64,000 bases of DNA from Glandiceps talaboti (Eukaryota; Hemichordata; Enteropneusta; Spengelidae): the NCBI RefSeq assembly GCF_964340395.1, contig NC_135565.1:9538742-9602741 (forward strand), given 5' to 3'. Within the stretch, counting starts at the first letter, position 1, and the number at the start of each line of letters is the position of its first letter. A model generated the notes under the pieces. It searched no databases. It had not been told where the DNA came from and saw nothing but the letters and a program-made list of their open reading frames with translations. Of the stretch, positions 40,745 to 59,697 are shown one piece after another. The position numbers were made by a program, and so were the translations under genes.

Positions 40745-41395
40745 TTGTCCACAGCTGTACTGAGGTTCAGTAGTGTCATAGGCATGGTAAAAATGTCAAA
40801 AACTACAGTCCAGATTGGTCTGAAATATGGTGGGAATGCCTGTAGACATGTATGTAGGTTAAAAATAGTTTATGACATAGTGATCCCATCTGTGATATGC
40901 AAATTAGGTTAGGCAGGTGAACAAAGATTCAAAACATACTTGCAAATATGCCTAGCAACATGCCTACGCCCATAGTAATATCCAAACGGGGGTGCATTTT
41001 GCAAAGATAATAACATGGACGAATAGATAAGTGAATAACCATTCAAACAAATGTATGTAAATATGCCTAGCGCCTAGCTACAACACCACGCCCATGGCAA
41101 CATCCTAATTGTGGTATACATTGCAAAGATAAAAACAATACCGATGGAAGGCAAGTGAATAAACACCTAATATCAATAGCGATATCCTTGGAATAAAAAT
41201 ATGCAACAGCTTCGTCATTGCAAAAATAACATGGATGATTAGGCAAGTGTATAGCAGATGGCCCAGTCACCAAACAGCAGTTAACATACTGCCCATATAC
41301 TTTCCATACCAACAGTGTGACGATGGTGTATATGGAATCTATAACAACAGGCTGTGTCGGCATGTATATTGATAAAAATGTTTTTAAAAAACCAT
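40745..41395 (+). mobile_element. S2 element, partial copy
   Basis: Left part CAGCTGTACTGAGGTTCAG, TAGTGTCATAGGCATGG, without a microsatellite. It has the GATATGCAAATTAGG word and about four core units (TGCCTAGCAACATGCCTACG, CGCCCATAGTAA). The right end is degraded. Confidence 0.6.
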
Positions 41396-44132
41396 AGCTA
41401 CGGTGTCATATTTTTTACGGATTAACATTCATCCAAGAAATAAAGAGCCGAAAATGAGGAAAGAAAGACGATAACCTGATTTTTTTTAATGTGTAAACAT
41501 AACCATCGTACGAATTCACATTATAAACAAAGTTGATGTTGTTGAAAATAAATGCTTTTCAAAAAAAACTGTGCCCAACGAAAGTATTCGGGTTTCTTGA
41601 CTTCGTCCTTTGATTCTGACGTCATAGACGATAGATTCTAATACATTTGTATAAGGTGGCCTAAGATCTCGTTAATTTTAATTCAGAGTATAAGTTCCTC
41701 GATAAGAAAACGTAAATGTACAAAAGTCCGGTTGTTATATTATTTGAAGCGACTCCGATAAGTCTACAGGAGACTATTTGTAATAATAATCTGCTATCTG
41801 ACAGTTTCCGTCAGCTATTCAGCTCAGCTACAGCCTGTTTAGTCTAGCTGCTAGACCTCGGATGTTCTTCCGATACAATACGACACGACACGACACGACA
41901 CGACACGACACGCGAACGAATATCGCTATCGAGATTGGAACACGCCCTCACTGCGAACGTCGTTCGCTTATCGTATCGGAAGAAAGCCCGAACGTCCAGC
42001 AGCAGCAAGACTACAGGCTGTTGCCTTTGTTTCTACAGGAGACTTTAGTCGGTCTCAACGAGTTTTTTGTCGTCTCGTTCCATGTGACCTTTTTAGACTC
42101 CAAACTCTACGGTGCTGTTAAAAATATATGTAACATGCACATAATGTAATCAAGAATTTGATGATTATCTATGTCTCAAAATACCTGATTAATTTATAAC
42201 TGAATTTGCTCAAAAAACTTCCACGGAAGTGACTTCCGGTGACAGAGTATAGAAGTTCTCGTCAGGACCAGGTATCCCCACCAACATCAGATGAAAATAT
42301 TCAGTCCACTGAAGAAGTCAATGAAGTCGAGACATACTATTTGGACATGGTAATATTTCCTGCTTGTGATAAAATAGCCTTCATTTATTGTGAACCAATT
42401 TGATGAATCTCTTTTGATTATGTAAATAACTGATACAAATTAGCTAGAAAGTTTTGGCTTGCGCCACCTAGAGACGTCGTGATCAGCTTCTTTCGATTCT
42501 GATTAATCTACTCGTAGTTGATTCACTGCTTGTTCTACATACCACCACTGGAAACATGACTTGAGCCCACCTTTATATACAGTCGTTGTATTCAATGGTA
42601 TGTAGACGACACGAACATAGTTTTTGTTGTCAAAGGTGCTTACATTAGTTGCACTGATATGAACACTCATGGCTGGCCAGCTGAGTTATTAAAAAAATGT
42701 ATTTAGTTTACCCTTTTCCTGTCCGTCAAAATAAAGTTTGCCCGACACGTCCTAAAATGCCTTTCTGCCAATTTAAATAATTCTTGCACCAAGGGGTCAA
42801 TGCAATGTACGGACACAGGACTATACTATGAATATGTGCCATGTTAGGAGAATATGTTGTATATAGCAAAATTTGTCATTTCTAACATTTATTTCTTTAT
42901 GATGGTCCGAGTCCACCTTAAGGCCTCTCGGTGGAGTCGGACCAGATATCCAGGCTGTCGCATCAGTGTTGTGCCGAAATAAGTCAGTAGCAGGTCTAAC
43001 CTTCATAGGTGCTGGGGAGGGGTACAGGCGCAGCTACTTCCCATAGCGCTAAGGACGACCGCGGTAGCAGGTCTTATCCAGGGGGTCAGGGGACAGGGGG
43101 CGGGTAGAGGTGAAGGTGCACCTACTTCCCACAGCCTAAGGGTGATCGCTAGTTGACCTATTATCAGCTATTCCATCAAGTGATCCCTCCGGAACCACTC
43201 CAGGATATGACCGATGACACCGCCTTCTGAACTATATATATGTAGAAAGTGCAAAATCTATCGACGGTTTCAAAGCGCTGTAAATTATTCAATCAATGAC
43301 CTGCAAGTTACAATAATTAAAAATAGCCAAGCAACATTTGTATATCCACTATTCCCAATATCAATTAAACAATATCATGAATTGTATCATGGATTTGTCG
43401 CGCTGAAAGAAAGAAAGAAAGAAAGAATTGAAAATAATCGCCCAGTTTGATTACTCTCATTGACCTCTAGATGGCGTCATCTTGATTACTCACGTTGACC
43501 TCTAGGCGGCACCTTGCCCCGTCTATTACACGATTTACTAATTAAAGATAATATGTTGTAGAGGAGTGTGTAGATTGGCATAAAATATAGTCGTCACTTC
43601 AACACAATAAGTGAGTCTTTAAAACTTGACAAACTAATGTTCACAGCCCCCTTTACGCTCTCAAAAAATGTCACACCCCCCCCCCCTCCTCCGAAATGAA
43701 CCCAAGAATGTCGGTAGCCCCGACAGTTTATTGTTTCTTCTACGATTTCCCCGGGTCGATTTCATTCACTATTTTAGCTGTGTGAAGACAGTTAATACAG
43801 AAAAAAAGTGACTTTAATAGGATCATATTAACGGCCTTGTGCCGAAAATAAATATTTGGCCCTATTCTCAAAATAGCATGTTTGTAATTAGGACCTTAAC
43901 TTATGGTACTATTAAACCCTATCATATAGAATACTACATTTGTATACAAATATATTCAGTCGATTTAAGGGCGTTGAGTATATATTGAAAGTTAGAAACA
44001 CAGTACACTGTATACAGACCCGCATACACGTGTTTTGTCATGGTACGTCAAGTTCTGCAAATTTCTATTTGTTTATCTTCATTCATTCATTTATTTGTTT
44101 CTGACAGTTTTTAGGTTCCTTGACATTACAAT
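41396..44132. other. Intergenic; degenerate duplication and C-rich repeat
   Basis: Contains a short (CGACA)n run (41879-41911). An imperfect direct duplication at about 42985-43145 has the shared words GCAGGTCT, CTACTTCCCA and TAAGG. A C-rich block at 43640-43740 resembles 55270-55380 (CCGAAATGAACCCA, GAATGT, GTAGCCCC). A possible exon ends at 42349 and is discussed as a finding. No gene is firmly supported. Confidence 0.4.
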
Positions 44133-44632
44133 GGAAATCACAAACCCTGAAACAAAACGTCGCCAAAAATCTCATTAACATTGCCACAGTTTTTGTCTGG
44201 CCAGACAAAATATCTCTTTGATGTTGTAAATGTTCTTGTCTGGCTCAACAAAAATCTAATTAATATTTCCACATGTTATCGTCTAGCACAACAAGAACTG
44301 AACTACAATTGATACATTTTAGTCAATTGACTGTCTCAAAAATATCAAAGAACGCGCCAGACCTTAGGTTTACCCATAGACAGTGGAGGGGAGACCCTCC
44401 ACTGTCTATGGTTTACCAGGCTGGGACATATGAATTTGGCGTTGATCTCCTTAAGATAATGGTAGCTCACACAAAGAAAGTATAACAATATCGGTAAAGA
44501 TGTTTGACGCGCCAGACAATTGACGAAACGCTGTTGGTAAGATTTTTGTCTAGCCAGCCGATAGAATGTAGCTTTGTTAATGAGATTTTTGTAGAGCCAG
44601 ACGACGTTTTATTTCAGGGTTTATGATTTCGG
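44133..44632. mobile_element. ~500-bp foldback element
   Basis: The ends are inverted: GAAATCACAAACCCTGAA with ACAAAACGTCG on the left, the complement on the right (CGACGTTTTATTTCAGGGTT...). TTTTTGTCTGGCCAGAC-type words recur on both arms. At the centre is a near-perfect hairpin, CCATAGACAGTGGAGGG/CCCTCCACTGTCTATGG (44375-44411). Confidence 0.75.
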
Positions 44633-45027
44633 TTATACTAATTTAATAGAGGATTTGAAACACTTTGTCCTTGGTGTGTAAATTAGTCTTAAACTCAGAG
44701 TCATAAAGGAAGCAACATCTTTAAGAGTACTCTGTGACTCTGTGGTTGTCTTTCTTGTAGACACATCATGTCAAACACCTAGACTGTATTATGATGTCAT
44801 CGATCCGGGCTTATCGGCCTGCCCTAATTTTGGAAATAAAGGCTGATCTGTCAGTCCAGTCAAACTACTACCCGGACCAGAACGCGAACCCGATTGTGTT
44901 ATACATTCGGTAGCCATCCTGGTTGGAAATACCAACAAGATGAAATAAATTTAGTCTTAGACTCATACTAATGGTATTACATCAGATTAATACACCAGAT
45001 GGTGGACTGTACTTCTTGAGAGGGAGG

Positions 45028-45151
<124 letters not shown>

Positions 45152-45197
45152 TTTGTACATTTATTACTTCTTTTCCAATTAATTGATTTACACTCAA

Positions 45198-45308
45198 GGA
45201 CTTGGCATATGTTGTTTTACATTTACAACTAGGAAGTCATGATAAAATAGTTTTATAAATTTACAATCCAAAATAAATACCCAATCCTCATCCATATGGC
45301 CACTTTAA
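45198..45308. mobile_element. Foldback MITE copy 3, right arm only
   Basis: It matches the right arm of 306-659 and 4703-5986 (ACTTGGCATATGTTGTTT, AATCCAAAATAAATACCC, CATATGGCCACTTTAA). The left arm is absent; the (GA)n tract lies about 50 bp to the left. Confidence 0.7.
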
Positions 45309-47880
45309 TCTAAATTAGTAATGTTGTTTATTCACATGGCAAAATTAGCCACACAGTCACAGGCCATGATGTAAATTATAAGGCCACCCATAATTAACTC
45401 TATGTTTCTCAACATAAAGCCTAAAACAATGATGGGTATGTTGGTCAGTCGGTTGAAAATGTTATAACATTTTTTTTTAAAGTCAGGTGGATGTGAATAT
45501 GTTGGTGATACTTTCATTTCATAACTGTGCTTCAACATTCAGATAAGAATTAAAGTCAGAAGGAAACTTTGAACTATTTATTTTAATACAGTTCCCGAAT
45601 TCCACTATAAACGATAATTTTTGCTCAGATACATGTTTGAGATGTCGTTATCATAGAATCAGTGACGTGATATTATTTGCCAGATTTAAGATATATAGGA
45701 TCAGTCCAATATCTTTAGATACAGAATTTTGAAAAAAAATAATATTTCTAGACCCTCAAAATTACTCAAAAGTGATATTATTTTTCAACGATATTATTAA
45801 AATCTATTATCATGGGACAATAACATGGAATGTATGAAAATTTTGATATTGGTGATTTTGCCGATGTTTAGTTTCTAAGGGAATATGGTGCCCCCCCCCC
45901 CCCCATTTTCTTTCAGATTTGAATTCATTGCTATGTATTCTATACACCCGCTAAGTTTCGTTTGGATTCTATGGTTAAACATGAAACTAGCAGACCTCCT
46001 CCAGTACAGCCACCCTAATCATAACATGTCATTTTTGGAGTAGGCAACAATGCCACTTTACTGACATTGGATTGGAAATTACACTATCAGAATAAACTCG
46101 CCACACTTTTTGATATTCTGAAGAAAATATTTTATTTCATCATGTACTGAATTGTGTATGTGTCAGTAGACAATAGGCAAACAAATGATAATATTAATTT
46201 GGACTTTATACAATGCATACTTTAACCTTCATTTATATGGACCTCCTGTGAAAAATATTGGTACATTTACAATAACATTGATAACAAGTGGTGCAATAAC
46301 TGAAGCCTTTTTTCGATAGTATCAATAAATACAATGACTCCTACTGATGTTGTACAGGCCCCAATACCCAATAGTAGTTGCATTACTAAGTATGACCCCA
46401 GAGTCCATACACATTCATTCTCGCAAGAGTTTTTTTGTCTGTGTGTTTCTTAAAGTCTTTTGGCTTGAATCATTTTTATTGCAAACGGCAGGGGACTGCT
46501 ATGGTTTAACTCCTTTTTTCTTTTTCTGTAAGAGAATAAAAAAAGAGGAAGTGTTAATTTAAAAGAATTTTGCATATGACTGAAATTCAAAAGGTAAAGG
46601 CATAAAACAAAACAAAACAAAACAAAACAAAACATAGCTGTCCTTGATTTAATGTCTTTGATGGTTATCTTAGTTTCATAATGAGGTCTGCATCTAGCTG
46701 CTATGCATCGATATCCCATAATTTATTGCTACCTTCAGTGGTGCCATGTTTGCCTTTTAACAATGTTTATATTACATGTTTGCCACCTTTTTGAAGTGGA
46801 TAATCCGACACAATGTTCGAGGTGTTGATACTGATAAATAATTAATTTATTGATAAAATAAACTGACTCAATTCTGGAATATATTCGGTTAAATTATGAT
46901 TATGAATAATTCCAACAAATGCTAGTGCAAAGTATATGTATATATACATATACAAAGTTAGTAGTTGGTATGCCAACCAGCGACCAGAGTTCCTTTACAT
47001 ATGTTCCCAAAAATTGTTCTATTGATATAGAAATTTCGGCAGAACAGAAATAGTATTTCATGTATTGTTTATGAACTAATCTGCCCATAAATACAATGTC
47101 TATTTTTAGTATTTGAATGATATGGTTTTTTTTGACAATATCCAGTATATGTATGGCTCCAACTGAATGTAGTGCTGCCTTGGAAAGTTGGACAGGAAGT
47201 TGTGGAGGTTGACTTTTTTTTACAGTAGCGCTGTGTAGGAGCTTGAGGTCTGCATATGTTATAACAACTACTGCAACATGAAGAATCATGTCTAGGACAC
47301 CAGTAGAGTTCTCATCACAAATTCATACTTCATAGAAAATGACATTATTATAACTTTTTAAGGTAACAAAATAATTTTTATAATAATCACACTCAGTTTC
47401 CATGCCACTATGTGCACAAATCTATGTCACACTTATTGACAATGACGTGGTTCTAAATACATGTATCACAGTCTGTGTGTGTATTGTATCTTTATGTTTT
47501 GTACAGACTTTAATCAAAAGTGGGGCCTCAGGTATACACTGGACCATCTAACGGGGAAGGGGGGTACAGATGAGGCACATTCCATCTTAGCTGTGCTTTA
47601 TGCTTACGATGCCCAGCAAGTAATTTCTGCCAACTGAACAGTGCATGATGTTGCTAAAATTGAGTTCTCCAAATTGTTAAATGTGGTTTTACAAGTGGTT
47701 TGCAAGACACTTCGGGTGAAGAATTATGGGTAATAAACAATGGTACGAGCCTGTGTTTGTTCTAACAGCTGCTCTAAGCATTCTATGGCATTGTGACGTT
47801 CCTTACTTTGTTTACTTCCCATAATGCCTCTCTACAGTGTCCAACAGGTCTTTTCTGAGCCACATTTGCCAAATGTAACA
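45309..47880. other. Intergenic between KRR1 and the upstream elements
   Basis: AT-rich with a C-run at 45891-45904 and an (AAAAC)n run near 46607-46634. Long frames on both strands here lack splice signals and known domains. A minus-strand AATAAA at 47883-47888 could be the KRR1 poly(A) signal. Confidence 0.4.
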
Positions 47881-47897
47881 GCTTTATTTTAATGGAG

Positions 47898-48186
47898 TGG
47901 GGTTGCTTGAAATACAGGGTTGCTTGAAATACAGGGGTGCTTGAAATGCAGGGTTGCTTGAAATACAGGGGTGCTTGAAATACAGGGTTGCTTGAAATAC
48001 AGGGGTGCTTGAAATACAGGGTTGCTTGAAATACAGGGTTGCTTGAAATACAGGGTTGCTTGAAATACAGGGTTGCTTGAAATACAGGGTTGCTTGAAAT
48101 ACAGGGTTGCTTGAAATACAGGGATTGCTTGAAATACAGGGTTACTTGAAATACAGGGTTACTTGAAATACAGGGGTGCTTGAAAT
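47898..48186. repeat. 17-bp minisatellite 3' of KRR1
   Basis: About 17 head-to-tail copies of a 17-bp unit, GGGTTGCTTGAAATACA, with GGGGTGC and GGGTTAC variants. It begins about 95 bp downstream of the KRR1 stop, so it may lie in the 3' UTR. The minus-strand frame with a 17-residue protein repeat is an artefact of three 17-bp units making 51 nt. Confidence 0.95.
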
Positions 48187-48281
48187 TACTTTTGTGGGCT
48201 TTCTTAGAGTAAGGCATAGATTAAAATCTGCATCACTATTTTTTGCTTCTAACGTTAGGCTTGACAAAAATCCTCAACATT

Positions 48282-54745
<6,464 letters not shown>

Positions 54746-55440
54746 GTTTCTTTTCTGTTGACCTCTTCAACAGCAACAGCGCCGCCAACGATGAACTTAT
54801 TTCACACTCACACCATGGCTTTGCTCTATCCCCGCCGGGGCTCTATCCATGCTCTATCCTTTACTCTCAAGTACCATGGAGGTATAAGGGCCTCCATCAT
54901 TCTGGCAAACCAGAGTTATTATTTCTACCACTACATTTCGAAATATGTGGGAGGCTAGTTAAGAACGCTGCCGTAAAACAGGCCGTGGTTTGCGACGATG
55001 GAACGTGTACGATAAAAGGTCGGGGGCGGGACCAATGTGGACACTTGATCACACTCCAGGATTCAAACTCCAAAATTGAACACGTCAGTTCACACACTGT
55101 TTTACTCGGACTCCCAGATGTTTGTCATGGAGAACAGTCAAGTTGATGTGTTTAACTTACACATGTCCTTCAACCAATTAATATGTGATAGCTCAGACTA
55201 CCAAGTGTGGTGTGAGGTGATAGGCACCAAAGGAGCAAGCAGAATTTACGGGGGGGGGGGGGTTGAGAACAAAATATTTTGGCAAAAAATGTTCACCCCC
55301 CCCCTCCGCCATCTAAAACAATTTCATGCCTCTCCCACCCGAAATTAACCCACGAATGTTCGTAGCCCCCCCCCCCCCCACCTCTGCATATATATATAAG
55401 CTTATAGAGAGAGAGAGAGAGATTTAGAACACTGTTCTCT
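54746..55440. other. KRR1 upstream region
   Basis: Upstream of the KRR1 ATG (minus strand). The first ~300 bp probably hold the KRR1 5' UTR and promoter; no TATA box was evident. A G-run/C-run repeat (about 55250-55380) resembles 43640-43740. Confidence 0.35.
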
Positions 55441-55465
55441 CCAGTGAGACACTTATATTCATATG

Positions 55466-55884
<419 letters not shown>

Positions 55885-56251
55885 TAAACAGCGGTAACAC
55901 CCCCTCCCCGGTCCCACATTCTGTATTGTACACTACATTAAATTAACAGTACTACTCAACTTCAGTGCCCATAAACAACGGTCTACGGTATATTCCGTTC
56001 AATCTCTCGTATCCTCACAAATAACTAGAATCGCAAAACGTTGATAATACGATTTGAAAATCTCAACGCATAAAGCCAAAATGGGGATACCAAAAATTTA
56101 AAATCCCCATCCGCATGGATTCCATGCAACTTTTCCTCTTTATTACCATACAGTAATTTTCTTTCCATTTTCTTCTGCGCCTCGCGAGCTCTGCTTGCAG
56201 AGATTAGCTACTCTATAAATCTTCTCCGTTATTATTAACATTGTTATTATT

Positions 56252-57230
56252 AGCGGAGAGCCATTTGATTTCTGGGGGGGGGGGTATGGACGAAGTAGGT
56301 ATGGGAGCAAATTTTTTTTCCAGTCAGAGTGACAGCAATTTTTTTTTGTCCTGCATCAATTTTTTTTTCAAATGGAGTAGCAGTGCAAATGTTTTTTTAA
56401 TTAGTCGTTAAGTTTGTAATGCGTTGTTCATACCTATACCACGTCACAATGGTTCACAACTGTACCGTTTTTTCCACTATAGCTTTAGGATACTTAGCTT
56501 TAAGATGCAAATCAAGGGGAAAATAATTGTTTTGTGTAAAAACGTTAAATTACAACTTTAAATTATAGAGCAGTTCCAAAATCAACTCTGATCAGTACTA
56601 AACCTGCTTTTCTTTGAATCAGTCAATTCCTCTAAGTTCTCAGGGAAGATATTATTTTTTTGTATTTCGTTATATTTGTTGTTCCTCAATTTTCATTGTC
56701 CACTTGAGAAAGATTTATTTGTACATCTTTATAAGAGATTTATATTGAAAGAAATATATATTGATTTTAACACTAGTCTATTGACTCCTGTCTTGTTTTT
56801 TAAATTGTCTTAATTTACAGAAGCCAAATAGTCCCCTTCCGATATTGACTGTGTCATTGAGATATTGCAACAAAAATCCTGAAATATGTTTTCTTGGGTC
56901 AGAAAAGGAAATGAAAACTTTGTGTGCACTTGGGTTTAAAGCAGAGCTATATAGTGCATGCTTTAATGATAAGGAATTTATACTTGTATTAAAAAACATT
57001 TGTGCCGCCTATGGCGGCACGCCGCCAAAGAATACATGAGAATAAGGTTTCCAAATTTGCTCATTTCTGGTGCATTGTGACAATTTTTTTTTTCACTTCT
57101 GTCTATTATGACAATTTTTTTCCCCCAAGCCATTACAGGATCAAATTTTTTTTTCTGGTTCACCTGGAAACAAATTTTTTCCCCTCAAAATCCTCCATAC
57201 CCCCCCCCAGAAATCAAATGGTTCTCCCCT
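56252..57230. mobile_element. Inverted-repeat element (~980 bp) with internal coding-like exon
   Basis: The ends are inverted: GAGAGCCATTTGATTTCTGG plus a G-run on the left, a C-run plus CCAGAAATCAAATGGTTCTC on the right. Poly-T/A-rich sub-terminal stretches (TTTTTTTTCCAGTC; AATTTTTTTTTCTGG) follow inward. Within it lies a splice-flanked open segment, 56821-57039, described separately. Confidence 0.7.
56821..57039 (+). CDS. Candidate terminal exon, unknown protein fragment
   Basis: A good 3' splice site (pyrimidine-rich, ACAG at 56817-56820) opens a 72-codon frame ending in TGA. It has globular composition, not repeats (PLPILTVSLRYCNKN, EICFLGSEKEMKTLC, LGFKAELYSACFNDKEF). No upstream exon was found and I do not recognise the family. 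Its place inside an inverted-repeat element suggests a captured host exon or a remnant of an element-encoded protein. It could also be chance. Confidence 0.3.
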   Translation, partial: KPNSPLPILTVSLRYCNKNPEICFLGSEKEMKTLCALGFKAELYSACFNDKEFILVLKNICAAYGGTPPKNT

Positions 57231-58200
57231 TAAAAACATTATTCAATTATAATAAAGCGGTAATTTCATTTACTCATGCATAATTTGTTTGTTTGTGTAT
57301 ATTTAGTTTTATTTATTTATTTACTTATTTATTTATTTATCTATTTATCTATTTATTTATTTACTTGCTTGCTTTCATGTTTGTTTGTTTGTTTGTTTGT
57401 TTGTTTCCTTATTTATTTTCTGTTTAACCTCAGACCACTAAAAAGAGTGGTCTGAGGTTTAACGTGTTTCCTGAGATCCTTGTGGTTCAGCCAAATTTTC
57501 ATTGCTGTTAATTACAAATATGACAATAATTTATAGGTAAAGGGCTTGATGAAATTCCAGGTTGGCTCGACATGTCATGGAAAGCATATAGTCTCGGTTA
57601 CCCAGCCTCTTGCGTTGAGGGCAACGGCAAGAGGCTGGGTAACCAAGACTATGGAAAGCAGTGCAGTGATCACTTTCACTTAGGAACTGGTTCCATAACT
57701 GTGGGTCATACCACTGCACTGATCATATCGTACTATATATAACGCATCATTTACGCAAAATTTCACTTTATATATTCTTTCCACCATGATTCTTAAAAAG
57801 CCTTTATTAACATAAATATTTCAGTGACATACCAGTAATTTGCATTGACCTCAGTATACAAGTTACAGTGCTGAGCTCTGGTGCTGAATTCTGTACGTAC
57901 ATAATCTCACCGACAGACTCTTGTACATGTGACGATAAGTTAATTTCTCGCGAGATTTCAACCAATACGTACGAGAGGTACGCCCTCCGCCAAAGACCAA
58001 CGCTTTGGGACGCAGCCATTTTCACAGCGTTGAAAAGGAAAGCACACGCGAGTAGGTATTATCAACGTTTTTCGGGCTTATATTAGCCGTTTTTCGTGTT
58101 AGCTTGATTGTCGGGGTACGATATTAGGTTTTAAATAATTTACAGACCTCGCACAGTTAAAATGTGCGTTTAATAGTACGGCGTGTGAATTTTGGTAAAA
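57231..58200. other. Upstream region of the SR-protein gene; two hairpins
   Basis: (TTTA)n and (TTTG)n tracts at 57305-57405. A hairpin is at 57422-57463 (CCTCAGACCACT/AGTGGTCTGAGG) and another at 57589-57651 (GGTTACCCAGCCTCTTGC with its complement). The last 300 bp are less AT-rich and probably hold the promoter and 5' exon of the gene that starts at 58331. Confidence 0.5.
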
Positions 58201-58330
58201 CATGGCGTCGAATATGTTGTATGTATGTGAAATTTTAGAAACACGACGTCGCGTATGCCACCATGTTCATGATGTTGCATCATTTCTCTCAATTCTTTTC
58301 TCAATCTGTGCATTTATCCATCTTTCAGCA

Positions 58331-59697
58331 ATGAGCCGTTACAGATCCTACTCTCGTTCACGATCGAGATCTCGATCCAGGTCACCCAGAAGAGATCGCT
58401 ATGGCTCTAGTCGGCATCGGAGTTCACGCCATTCTCGATCAAGATCCCCAGACGAAATAACCGGTTATCGAGTGTATGTCGGCGACTTGGGGATTGATTG
58501 TTCCAAAAAAGAAATAGAAAAGCAATTCGGCAAGTACGGAACAATCGATGAAGTATGGGTTGCCAGAAATCCACCTTGCTTTGCGTTTGTGGTGTTCCTC
58601 AATAGAGAAGATGCCGAGGAATCGATACGAGACATGGATGGGAGGCAAGTATTAGTTTACTTCCCCCTTTTGGAGATTGGTTTAATTTCATTCGTGCACA
58701 AGCAAATGTTGAAACTCTCGCCCTTTCGACTCTTGGAATGTCCCTTCATTTAGGTTCTTTGTCAAACAACATTCAGGATTTTTGCTACCACCATGTCTAA
58801 GTTAAAAGAAATCAGCAATTGAATAACTGACTGTGTCGGTTTGTGAATTTAATGAAACCGCTAACAATCGTAGATGCCCCCTGCCAAGCTTCGGCGGCCA
58901 TTTTGATTTAGAACGTTTCCTCTACCCCCTTGTTATTCCTACTATTCTAGTAATAACTTCCCCCGGTGATGCATGCCTTCTTTCAAAAAGTATACTTTTT
59001 GAGAAATTTGGTGTGCATCTTTCTTGGCAATACCGCTGACAATTCTTTCTTTGATTTTAACGTTATGCTAGATTTTGCATATATTCTATGACTACTATGT
59101 GAGACAATAGTGACTTACAAATTTAGCAGGTAATGTTACTTGGATTAGTGTATTGTGAGTGTAAAAGGTGGTCAAAGTATTATGAATAATGTAATCTGTC
59201 TCTCTCCAAAGTTGTAAACTCATAGCATTTCATGTTAATACGTGTTTACAATTGGTAGGCAAATATATATCTTATTCTTAATGCCATATTGACAATTTAG
59301 GTATGTATTGGAAATCTGTACCATTTCATTAAAGACTTATTTTGGCATACAGTATTTCACTGGAGAACAGAAACATGAAAATAAGTAGCGATTAAAGTGC
59401 CTCTTTTGTACATAAATAGTGTACCACGCTTAGTAGTGCATAAAAAAAATCAGTCTTTTAAGAACTAAAACTATCCATTCATAAATACAAATTCATACTG
59501 TGACCAATATTTAGTTAACAGCTTTTCTTTCATACTAGGATGCTATGTGGTGGGAGGGTTCGTGTAAGCCTTGCACGGCCACGAACACGTGGTCGGGGAC
59601 GCAGGGGCTACGATCCTAACCTTCGGTGTTATCAGTGTGGAGGGCGAGGCCACTTTTCTCGAGACTGCAATAACTATTCTCGTACCAGCTATAGACG
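58331..59697 (+). CDS. SRSF7: SR splicing factor, SRSF7-like (RRM + CCHC zinc knuckle), 5' part
   Basis: Two coding exons, 58331-58644 and 59539-59697, 157 codons plus two bases; later exons were not found in the window. SR proteins bind pre-mRNA and direct splice-site choice in the nucleus. Layout: N-terminal Arg/Ser tract (residues 1-40), RRM with RNP2 VYVGDL (48-53) and RNP1 CFAFVVFL (83-90), Arg/Gly linker RTRGRGRRG, then the knuckle CYQCGGRGHFSRDC (C135, C138, H143, C148), the arrangement special to SRSF7. SRSF7 usually has its RS domain only at the C-terminus, so the N-terminal RS tract is notable. The start is ATG 58331, directly after an acceptor-like CTTTCAG|CA; an in-frame ATG at 58202 would give an unlikely hydrophobic extension. 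The intron needs a GC donor (GGAG|GCAAGT), since the nearby GT gives the wrong frame. Confidence 0.85.

Noticed and set aside
58202-58330. In-frame upstream ATG of the SR-protein gene
   Set aside because: It would add a non-conserved hydrophobic 43-residue leader, and a 3' splice-site-like CTTTCAG sits two bases before ATG 58331.
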